Source: Thecamonas trahens ATCC 50062
Taxonomy: Eukaryota > Apusozoa > Apusomonadida > Apusomonadidae
Direction of reading: 5' to 3'
DNA length: 64,000 nt
NCBI RefSeq assembly: GCF_000142905.1
Contig: NW_013657661.1
Location: 113,684-177,683, forward strand
The first letter of the stretch is position 1, and each line of letters starts with the position of its first letter. The translations under genes were made by a program, and so were the position numbers. The notes under the pieces are model-generated. The model saw only the letters and a list, made by a program, of their open reading frames with translations. It was not told where the DNA came from and searched no databases. This document shows positions 21,319 through 30,067 of the stretch, piece after piece.

Positions 21319-21928
21319 TCGCTGCGCATCACACCGGGCGCACAGCTTCACCCACCGATGGCACCCGTCCACCACTCTCGCGCACCGCCGCGTCCACCGC
21401 CCTCAGTCCTGTCCGCAGCGGATCGACACCCCTGCGCCGGCTGCCATGTCCGCTGCCCGAGCCTGGCCGCCCAATCCTCGACTCGTCGTCACCCATCATC
21501 GCTGGACCGGCACCATGCTTGCCAGCCTCTGCTTCCCATCCATCCAAAGCCACCAGAACGCCCAGGTCATCCAAACTAACCTCCCCTCCGCCATCCATCC
21601 CCACCCTGCCGTCCACGCCGGCACCATGGCTCCTTTGCCGGCGGCTCGCCCGCCCATCTTGGCCACCTCTCCACCAGGACCTTCTCCACGCGGCGTCCGC
21701 GGACTCTCCGCATCCATGCATGCAGCCATCTCCGTCAATAGTCACCAGTACCGAGATGGAGTGAGGTGGTCTGACCCGCTGTCTTCCAACATGGTCCACA
21801 TCCCATGCCTCTGTCTCTGGGCCAAAGTGCGCTTCCGCGCAGGCCGCCCGGCACGACATCAGGCAGCAGGCATCAGGCAGGTCAGTGGTGACGACCGTGG
21901 TAGTGGTGGCAGCGGACAGGCGTACATA

Positions 21929-21976
<48 letters not shown>

Positions 21977-22009
21977 CCCCCCCCCCCCCCCCCCCCCACC
22001 GGTCGCCGC
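21319..22009. other. intergenic region with (CT)n and poly-C leader
   Basis: About 690 bp between two plus-strand genes. The last part is a strictly pyrimidine leader, (CT)n at 21931-21974 then a C22 run, ending 13 bases before the next ATG. The open frame running through it is low-complexity and has no protein-like pattern. Confidence 0.5.
21931..21998 (+). repeat. (CT)n followed by poly-C
   Basis: About 21 CT dinucleotides and then 22 consecutive C, immediately upstream of a start codon. Confidence 0.95.
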
Positions 22010-22118
22010 ATGGACATGTCCGAGGCAGGGGTGGGTCAGGGAAGTCGGCGAGAGAGCCTGGCGTCGTCGGTGGTGTCGGGCGTGACGGTGGGGAGCTGCG
22101 CTGGTGGAGACGGAGACG

Positions 22119-22157
<39 letters not shown>

Positions 22158-24666
22158 GCGGAGACCGAGACCGAAACCGAGGTGGACAGAGTCTTGACGG
22201 AATGGGTAGGGTGGAGGCCGGGGTTGAACAGACTGGTGCAGGCGGCAAGCGTGGGAAGGATCGCGACGGGAAGAACGGAAGTATGCACGGGAAAGGCTCC
22301 GGGCGGAGGCTGATTGTCTCGCTGCAGGCTGCGGAGGAGGCCGTGGCCGCCTACGGCGTCATCTTCCCGCCGCCGCGCGCAGTCGCTGAACGCCCTCGGC
22401 GGCGGATAGAAGCACATCGCGGGCGGGGCAGGGGCAGGGGCAAGAGCAGGGGCAAAGGGCGGGGTCGAGGACTAGGGCCAGGGCGGGGGCGATCGGCTGG
22501 TGCGGTCTCGCGGAAGCTACTGCCGTCGGTCTCAAGCCTGTCGAACACGGCCGGGTCGGTGGCAAGCAGGTCGGGCCAGGGCTTGGACTCGGACCCGGCC
22601 TCCGCCTCGGGCTCCGCCTCGGGATCAGACTCGGGATCAGACTCGGGCTCGGACTCGAGTACGAGCTCAAAAGGTGAGACTATGTTGACGGGTGGAAGAA
22701 CGTCGCGGTCCACAGCGAGTCGTTCGGCTTTGGCGTCGACGTCAACGTCAACGTCAACGTCAGCGAGCACCGCTGTGAGTGCGGCCAAGGCGCGCAAGTC
22801 CGCGCGGCTGCGAGCAAAAGTGGCGCGAATGTATCCGATGTCGCCGCCAACGCCACAGGCGGCAAGACCGGGCGTGGTGTCACCGCCGCGACCGAGGCGC
22901 AAGCGTTTTCGCGAGGACGAGCCGCTCGCGCTCGGCCCAGCATCGCGTCGGATGTTTGGGACGACTCATGAGAGCACCGCCATCCAGGTGATGCGGAGTA
23001 GCGACGAGCCGGAGGATAGCGTACGAGTGGTTCTCCCACGGGTGGCGCGGCTCTCGCTCGCTGCGCTGCTAGCGCATGTCGACAAGGCAATTGGGGCACC
23101 GCTGCCGGCGACCGCACTCCACTGCTGGCCATCGGGGAAGCGAGTGGCTAATCCGCAGGCGCTACGTGACGGGCGGCTGTATGTGGCGCTATCGAGCGGT
23201 GAATCATTCCCACGCTTGTCAGCTGTCGAGATACTGCATCTGCGAGAGTCGAAGCGACCGCTGAGGGCAATAGGCTCGTGGCCGCCGCCTGCGGCCAAGC
23301 CTGCGGTCGCAGCCGTCGATGGCGCGCATGGAGCGAGTCTTGTGACTCGACGACGGTCTGTAGCTCCAGCTGGGGGTGTGGTTCGCGCATATGCAATGAG
23401 CGATGTACAAATGTCGCGCATTGCTCTGGTAGTGGCCGGCAACGGAACTGCGACAAGGCGTGCGGTCCGTGTGCGGATCCCGGCGCATGCGCTACGGTCG
23501 CTTCCTGCTGTGCTGGAAGTTGTGACTCGAAGCTTCGCCATCTCGGGCTCGCGGGCGACGTCCCTGTTTGTGTGGCCCGCCATGGACCGGGTCACCGACG
23601 TCCAAGCGGTGTTTGTTCACCGCGCGCCTGACGAGCCACTTCTGCGATTAGTTGCTGGCCTCGACGGACGAGTCCCGGTCAAAGCGCAAGTGCCAGCGCA
23701 AGCATGGCCGGCGGTGCGGCGAGGTTCCGTTACCGCCGCGCCGATATCGCACCTTGCAATGGAGGATCATGCGGTAGAGCTGCGGCCGCTGTTCTCCATC
23801 ACTGTCTTTCTCAACGGCCATCCGGCGCCGCCGACATCAGTGGAGGTCTCGGCAACTGTGTTCAAGGACCTGGCCATACTCATGGCGTTCCTCGACGAGT
23901 CACTTCCGTCCAACTCACGGGTCTCGCTGTACAAGCTCTCGCGGCTGGTTTCGCTCACAGGCCCCGTCTCGCAGGACGGGTTTCTCTCGCTCTACGATAG
24001 CGAGGGGGCGATAGCGAGACCGAAGCTGACGACGACGCCATGGCCGCGCTCGACCGCATGTTGTCCACCACGTTGTACGAGCCCGAGCCGGTCAAGTCCA
24101 AGGCACGATCGACGACCAAGGCCAAAGCCAAGGCCAGGTCCAGGTCCAGAGCCAAGTCGCAGCGAAGCGACTCCAGGTCGTCCGGAAAGCACGGAGCTCC
24201 AGGACGGGCTGAGAAGGCCCTGCGCTCGGGTGCAACTGCGTCTGTTGTCGACGGCGACGCGCTGGCCATGCTGGTTGCTTCTCGGCCGATGTGGCAGAGC
24301 CATGTGGTGAGACGGTTGGATCAGCTGCGGCCAGGTCATACCTACGTCGCACTCGGTCGCGAGGACTTTGTCGCCGCGCCCTACGCCATCGACTTTGCCT
24401 CTGCACTCCTTGCACCTCAGGAACACACGATCGACGCCGACGATGCTGCCCACTCCACTAACCCAGCCACGCCAGCGGAGTTGCCAATGTCCAGTGCCAT
24501 GCCGTCAGCTGCCAGCACACCGCGATCTCTTCTGACCTCGGACTCGCTGTCCCACTCCATCGACCATGACGACGGCAAGAACGAGTCCGAGCGGCGCAGT
24601 AGAAGATCTCGCAAGTCCAAGTCCAAGTCCAAGTCCAAGTCCAAGTCCAAGCCGCCCGCCCCGTGA
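22010..24666 (+). CDS. doublecortin-like repeat protein, one-base frame break
   Basis: 885 residues when the frame is continued through a G5 run at 24004-24008 that appears one G short. The N-terminal 330 residues are disordered (Asp-Arg dipeptide repeat near 35-50, Gly/Arg stretch near 140-165, Ser-rich). Then come up to four ubiquitin-like doublecortin units: about 337-400 (VRVVLPRVARL, DGRLYVALSSGE), 470-550 (RIALVVAGNG), 596-665 (ITVFLNGHPAPP, VSLYKLSRLVSL, DGFLSLYDSE) and, after the break, 670-790 ending RPGHTYVALGREDF, the classic end of a DCX unit. The tail is Lys-Ser repeats (KSKSKSKSKSK). DCX domains bind the microtubule lattice, so a cytoskeletal or ciliary role is likely. The similarity is by pattern only. 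Confidence 0.62.
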
Positions 24667-24730
24667 CGATCTGCACCCGGTCTGTACATTGCCGCCCGCC
24701 CCGTGACGATCTGCACCCGGTCTGTACATT
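24651..24730 (+). repeat. exact 40-bp tandem duplication across a stop codon
   Basis: Positions 24651-24690 and 24691-24730 are identical over 40 bp. The unit begins GCCGCCCGCC and ends CTGTACATT. The first copy contains the last codons and TGA of the doublecortin-like gene. Confidence 0.97.
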
Positions 24731-24908
24731 GAACACTCGTACCCCTCGGTGTATCGGCACCGGTCGAGTCGCAGAGATGCCGCAATCGGCCGCAGTGGTA
24801 GCCTGTGACTCCCCCCGCCCCCCCCCCCCCCCCCCTCCCCCCTCCCCCCCAAGCGACGACGAGGACGAGACTTAGAGGCAACAGCTGACGCAAAAGTAGA
24901 AAGAGAGG

Positions 24909-25781
24909 ATGCGGAACCCACTTGTGCTGTTCTCTGAAGAGGCGCGTGTGCGAGTACTTGCGGTGGTGGGACTTGTGGGGATGGCGACATCTGTGTACCT
25001 GCTGCGGATGCACTACGCGCCCGAGGTGGCAGCCCATGGCGTGTGCGAGGTCAACTCGGTGCTGTCGTGTGTGGCGGTGAACACGTCCAAGTACTCGGAG
25101 CTGTTCAAGATACCGGTGGCACTGTTAGGCATCTTCTGGTTCGCGGTCGTCACTGCCGTCGCTGCGCATCTAGTCCTGGTCGGCTACGACACTGCCATCG
25201 TCATCGGCCTCGCAGGCTGGTCGGCCACAGGTGCCGCCACCGTCGTCTACCTCGTGGCTGCAGAGCTGGCCTTGGGCAAGATCTGCCTCGCCTGTACTCT
25301 TGTCCAGTTCCTCTCGCTGGCGGTCATGGCCCTCGCCCACTCCTTCTACATCACCGTCGTCCGCCCGCGCCGCTCCCTGCCGGACCTCGTCGATCTTGTG
25401 GCTGAGCTCAAGTGGTGGCTCGTCGTCATCGTCTGTGTCGGCCTCATCATGTTGGTTGCCTGCAATGCGCCCGCCACTGTCCTGCCTGCTGCCAAGGAGC
25501 ATCGTGCCGAGCTGGTCGCATGCCTCAACGCGCGCGCCGTCGCTGTCTACTGGTACGCCGAGTGCTCGCACTGCGTCCGCCAGCGCGCCCGCTTTGGCCT
25601 CGAGTGGAGCAACATCCAGGCCTCACACGAGTGCACGGCCGAAGCCGAGACGTGCAAGCTCGCCAAGATCGAAGCAACGCCGACCTGGGTTCGGGGCGAC
25701 TCTCGCCACCAAGGCATGATGGAGCTCGACGAGCTCGCCAAGTGGGCCGGCTGCGCCTGGCCGTCTGCGCCTGCCGTTTAA
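24909..25781 (+). CDS. VKOR domain fused to thioredoxin-like domain (disulphide-forming membrane enzyme)
   Basis: 290 residues. Residues about 15-180 form the four/five-helix VKOR bundle: TM1 (VLAVVGLVGMATSVYLL), loop cysteines CEVNSVLSC with the following Ser (NTSKYS), and the quinone-side CLAC pair in KICLACTLVQF. The C-terminal periplasm/lumen-type thioredoxin-like part has the active site WYAECSHC and a second Cys pair (CTAEAETC), then TPTW in place of the cis-Pro loop. This fused architecture is the bacterial and plant (LTO1-like) type; animal VKORs lack the Trx part. It should pass electrons from protein thiols through Trx-like and loop cysteines to quinone. Which compartment is unclear: no cleavable presequence is obvious. 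Confidence 0.9.
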   Translation: MRNPLVLFSEEARVRVLAVVGLVGMATSVYLLRMHYAPEVAAHGVCEVNSVLSCVAVNTSKYSELFKIPVALLGIFWFAVVTAVAAHLVLVGYDTAIVIGLAGWSATGAATVVYLVAAELALGKICLACTLVQFLSLAVMALAHSFYITVVRPRRSLPDLVDLVAELKWWLVVIVCVGLIMLVACNAPATVLPAAKEHRAELVACLNARAVAVYWYAECSHCVRQRARFGLEWSNIQASHECTAEAETCKLAKIEATPTWVRGDSRHQGMMELDELAKWAGCAWPSAPAV

Positions 25782-25973
25782 AGTCAATGCTACTGCTGCC
25801 GAGCCCTTGCAGTCGCCATCCATCAGCGCTTACAGTCTGCTCTACCTCGCAGACATAGTCGATGTCTGCGGAAGCCCACACGAGTCCGGCCAGCCTGCAC
25901 GGCGGATGGCTGACGCGTCTTGAGGCCAGCAGCGGAGCAGCAGCTGTCCAGCAGCCTCACACTCGACTCTCGC

Positions 25974-26400
25974 ATGGCCTCTGTACCACATCGGACGCGC
26001 GTCCTTGCTCTCTACCGCAACATCATGCGGATGCACCGGCGTGTGCTTCCTGTCGAGCTGCGGATGGTTGGCGATGACTATGTCCGCGACGAGTTCAAGC
26101 GGCACAAGGCCGTCTCTCCGACCGAGGTCCGGGTACGGACGAGGGAGACTGAGAGGAGGGGGGGGCTTATGAGATGGTACCACTCACACCGGTTTGAGCA
26201 CATGTGTGTGGTGGTGGTGGTGGTGGTGGTGGTGGTTGCAGATGTTCCTCAAGGAGTGGCATGGCTACCTCAAGACGTTGCGGAAGCAGAAGCGGCGCGG
26301 TGAGGAGTTTGGAGCTGAGCTGGCTGCCGAGCAGCTGGACAAGCTCTCACCCGAACAGCGTGTCCAGCTTGAGCTGCTCAAGCGCGAGACGTTTAGTTAG
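25974..26400 (+). CDS. SDHAF3: SDHAF3 (ACN9/Sdh6) LYR-motif complex II assembly factor
   Basis: Two exons, 25974..26132 and 26242..26400, 105 residues. The LYR motif is ALYRNIMRMHR near residues 11-20, followed by the ACN9 signature LPVELRMVGDDYVRDEFKRH; exon 2 begins MFLKEWHGYL, aligning with the FLxEW element of human SDHAF3. The factor protects the Fe-S subunit of succinate dehydrogenase during maturation in the mitochondrial matrix. The intron donor is GTACGG; phase 0 on both sides. Its TAG stop overlaps the TAA stop of the convergent gene (positions 26397-26400). Confidence 0.9.
26133..26241 (+). other. intron of SDHAF3
   Basis: 109 nt, donor GTACGG, candidate branch site CCACTCACACC, then a (GGT)n run of about 10 copies, acceptor TTGCAG. 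Confidence 0.85.
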
Positions 26401-27287
26401 GCAGCGATGGCAAGGATGTTGTGGAGGAAGATATGCCGCGCGAGCATGTTGCCCATGCCGAGCGCACAGGCGATGACCAGGGCGTGGCGATAGGCAAAGA
26501 CATGGAGCGGGCGGATGTACGACGAGGCGGCGAGGATGGCGTGGGCAAGGAGGGCGGCAAAGACCACGTCGACCACAAGCTGCGAGGTGCACGGCGCAAC
26601 GAGCGGCTCAGCGACAACAACCGCGGCCCACGACGGGAGCGGCGCAGGGACGGCAAGCGGCCACGGCACGAGGCCGGCGAGGACGGCGTGCATCGCATCA
26701 ATGGCAGCCGCCTGCAGCCAAGCGAGCGGGAACCGCGCGAGAGTAATCCACGCCATAAAGGCCAGAGTCGGCACCAGCGAGAACGGCTTGCTGGCTGCAT
26801 GGAGAGGGCCAGCAAAGAGCGAGATGACGGCAGCGTCGATGAGGGTGATGAGAAGGTACAGATACGCCGGGTGGGTGAGGGCCGTCAGAAGCAGCGGCGA
26901 GATCCACGAGTACATCGGCGGGAGCATAACCATGCCCAGAGCACACCACACGCCCGTGATGATCGGATAGGTGGCGAGGACCTTGCCGACGTCAGCCGGG
27001 TGCGGCGCGCCCATGCTCGGCGCCACATACCCGGTCACCACCAGTCCAGCAGCAATAGGCAGCTGCCCGCCATCCGTCACCACATAAGCTCACCCGGCAA
27101 GTAAGTACAGCATGCATGCATGTAGGTATGTATATGTGTATGTGCCGAGGGGAGGTCAAGGGGAAGGTGTGCGTACTGGGTGGATGCCTGTCGCACGCGA
27201 GAGGCACAGGACGACTGTGAGGGCGAGGAAGGCGGCCAGGAGACGCGCCGTCCAGGCAGAGGCGTAGACCTCGGTGGGGGTGTTCAT
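26397..27287 (-). CDS. polytopic membrane protein, function not recognised, two exons
   Basis: Exon 1 27287..27177 and exon 2 27062..26397, 258 residues. About seven hydrophobic segments, e.g. LLAAFLALTVVLCL in exon 1, then LPIAAGLVVTGYVAP, VWCALGMVMLPP, YLYLLITLIDAAVISLFAG, LVVDVVFAALLAHAILAA and HALVIACALGMGNMLA. Between them are Pro- and His-containing short loops. I recognise no family. It is divergent from the acyl-CoA synthetase gene 531 bp away, which could mean shared regulation but no more. The exon junction (IHP-LPIAAG) rests on donor GTACGC and acceptor GGGCAG in matching phase 0; an acceptor a few bases upstream would not keep frame. Confidence 0.7.
27063..27176 (-). other. intron of the polytopic membrane protein gene
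   Basis: 114 nt, donor GTACGC, candidate branch site ACTTAC about 40 nt from acceptor GGGCAG. Confidence 0.65.
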
Positions 27288-27818
27288 GGTTGAGATGGAG
27301 TGGGGTGGGGTGTAGTTCGGTGGGTCGGTGGGACTCGCCCCCATCTGCTCCAGTCCTGCTCTCGTGTGCATGCACCCCACCAGCGCAGCCGTCGCCGCAC
27401 ACTGCTTGTCGCCGCAGCCCACTGCGTCCATCCGCACAGGATGTGTCCCGGTGCTGTCCGAGTAAATATTTTTACCTATATTTCTGTGGTACATGTGACG
27501 CTCTTGCTTGCGGCCTTTGTTCTTCCCACACACCGAGCGCGACCCATACATGACTGCAATGTTGTGGTGCAGACGTGGCAGTCGACGCAGGCGTCATCAC
27601 CATCACTATCCCGTCGTTTGTCACACGTGACTTCAGTCTCACGCACACACACACACACACCCCTCCCCCCACCTGCACCACCCTTCCACGACAAAGACAT
27701 GTACGCCCCCCCTCCTCCCCCCCCCCCCCCCTTCCTTCCCGCCACCCCCACCCCACCCTCACTCACTCCTCATCCTCATCCTCATCCTCATCCTCATCCT
27801 CATACACCTCTCCGTAGT
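27288..27818. other. divergent intergenic region with simple repeats
   Basis: 531 bp. In the sense of the right-hand gene it holds (CA)n (27642-27660), C-rich tracts (27700-27732) and about seven copies of the hexamer TCCTCA (27767-27805) just before the ACSL ATG. An A/T-rich patch (AAATATTTTTACCTATATTT, near 27466) is unusual for this GC-rich window and may be promoter-related. Confidence 0.45.
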
Positions 27819-29992
27819 ATGGTGTGCTGCTCGTGGTGCTCGTACTTTGTGGACGTCGTCCGCGAGTTCTCCCCGCTTGACCCCGGCTACTTGTTCTGGG
27901 CCTGGCCAGGCTTGCTCCTTCTGACGGCGCTGGTCTACAACGCGCTCGGCTTCATCCCGCTCAAGTCGCGGGCACCGCGTGGTGTCATGCGGGTCAACGA
28001 AGATGGTGAGACGCTCATCCGCTCGGCCGCAGTCGGATTTGACAATGACCTCGTGGCCATGCCGCTGCCCGGGTGCGACACAGTGGACAAGATCTTTGCC
28101 CGCGCCGTGGATAAGTTCCCCGACTCGCCGTGCCTCGGCGAGCGGACGGTCATCCGCCAGGTCGACGAGTGGAACGAGGAGCGCGGGCGCAACTTTACCA
28201 AGCTTGAGCTCGGGCCGTACCGCTGGCAGACTTTTGCTGAGGTGGCCGAGCGCGTGACGCACTTTGGCGCCGGGCTGGCCGCATTCGGCCTCGGCCGCGG
28301 CGATGTCGTCTCGATCTACGCTAACACCTGTGCGTCTTGGCAAGTTGCGGCGCAGGCGTGCTTTGCTCGCGGCATCACGCTCGCTACTATTTACGCCAAC
28401 CTCGGCGAGGACGCGGTTGTTCACGCCGCCGAGGAGACTGGCTCGCGGATTCTCATTACCGACTCGGCGCTGCTGTCGAATGTGGCTGGAGCCGTCGACC
28501 GGCTGCCGACTGTGGAAAAGGTCATCTACATTCCGCCGATGGAGGGCCGTACGACCGACAACTCGTCACTTGACGCCTTCCCTCGTCAATTCTGGTCTCG
28601 TTTGGTGACGTCGAGGCTGCCGGCGCCCAAGCTCCGGCCGAGCCCGATGCGCCCGAGCCCCACGACGTGGCAGTCGTCATGTACACCTCTGGCTCGACCG
28701 GAAAACCCAAGGGCGTTGAGATCGAGCATAAGGCTGTTGTTGGCGCGGTTGCCTCGCTGGCGCCGGCCATTCCTGGTGCCACCAACGCCGACGTCTACGT
28801 CGGCTACCTCCCATTGGCGCACATTCTCGAGCTCTGCGCTGAGACTACTATTCTCTCGCTGGGTGCGTCCATCGGATACGGATCGACGCTTACGCTGTCG
28901 GACACGTCGGCCATGATTGCCGAGGGCACGATGGGCGACCTCCGCGCGCTGCGGCCGACGCTCATGGCAGCTGTTCCGCTCGTCCTCGACCGCATCCGGG
29001 ACGGCGTCTCCAAGAAAATCGCCAAGGCCTCGCTTCCCGTGCGGCTGCTGTACGCCGCGGCGTTGGCGTCGGCCAAGCAAGCTCACTTTAACGGGTGGCC
29101 CACGCCGCTGTGCAACGTGCTGGTCTTCAACAAGATCCGCGCCGCCATCGGTGGGCGGCTGCGCATGATGCTCTCCGGCGGCGCCCCGCTTTCATCCGAG
29201 ACACAGACCTGGTTCTCGACCGTCATTGCGCCGCTCGGCCAGGGCTACGGCGCAACCGAGACCTGCAGCACCGGAACCATCACTCACCCGGACGACCCGG
29301 AGACGAATGTGGTCGGTGCGCCTATCATGTGCTGCGAGTTCAAGCTCGTCGACTGGGAACAGTACACTAACGCCGACGCCAGCGACCCCACCATTGGACG
29401 CCCGCGCGGCGAGATGTGGATCCGCGGAAACAGTGTGTCGCGCGGCTACCTCGGCATGCCCGACAAGACCGCTGAGGACTACCCGGTCGACTCGGCAGGC
29501 ATCCGCTGGTACGCCACCGGTGACATTGGCCAGGTGGAGACCAACGGTGTTCTCCGGATCATCGACCGCAAGAAGGACCTCGTCAAGGGCGGCCACGGCG
29601 AGTACGTCTCGCTCGGCAAGGTCGAGTCGGCGCTCCGCAACGCAGACGTCGTCGACAACGTCATGGTCCACCAGAGCCCCGAGCTCAACAACCCGCTCGC
29701 CGTCGTCTCGGTCAACGCAGACGCCCTCCGCGCCGCTCTCGGCGCTGGCGCGGACACGTCCGCCAACAAGCTCGTTGACAGCGAGGACGCCCGCTCTGCT
29801 GTCCTCTCCGCCCTCAAGAAGACGGCCAAGTCCGCAGGGCTCAAGAAGTTTGAGACGCCGGCCTGGGTCATCCTCGAGCCGACCGAGTGGACGCCCGAGT
29901 CGGACCTCGTCACCGCCGCTCAGAAGCTTAAGCGTGCGAACCTGATGAAAAAGTACCGGAACGACATCGATAAGGTCTACGAGAGCCTGTAA
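27819..29992 (+). CDS. long-chain fatty acid-CoA ligase (ACSL3/4-like), one-base frame break
   Basis: 724 residues after restoring one base near 28580-28582; human ACSL3/4 are about 710-720. Adenylate-forming enzyme: converts fatty acid, ATP and CoA to acyl-CoA. An N-terminal membrane anchor (FWAWPGLLLLTALVYNAL) fits ER or lipid-droplet placement. Motifs: P-loop MYTSGSTGKPKG, LSGGAPLS, GYGATET (A5), WYATGDIG and IDRKKDLVKGGHGEYVSL (A8 plus gate). The break falls between EGRTTDNSSLDAF and LVSFGDVEAAG, both of which align with the same stretch of animal ACSLs, so the interrupted part is coding. A GTACG donor lies at 28549, but the intron it would start has no good acceptor and would remove conserved residues. 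Confidence 0.93.
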
Positions 29993-30067
29993 CGGCGGCT
30001 CAGCTCCTTGCGAGCATCAACATCACACACTAACAAAGTCTTCCCATTGAACTGCATGTTACGGTCA

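Noticed and set aside
21047-22009. Long plus-strand frame upstream of the doublecortin-like ATG as an N-terminal extension
   Set aside because: It overlaps the ArfGAP 3' end in another frame, and passes through (CT)n and poly-C; translated part is Pro/Ser/His low complexity.
24909-25781. VKOR-Trx gene as bacterial contamination
   Set aside because: Codon use and GC match neighbours and it is embedded between intron-containing or eukaryotic genes on one contiguous stretch.
28549-28631. An intron with GTACG donor in the ACSL gene
   Set aside because: Acceptor CCCAAG lacks a pyrimidine tract and splicing would delete residues that align with ACSL; a one-base error explains it better, though not proven.
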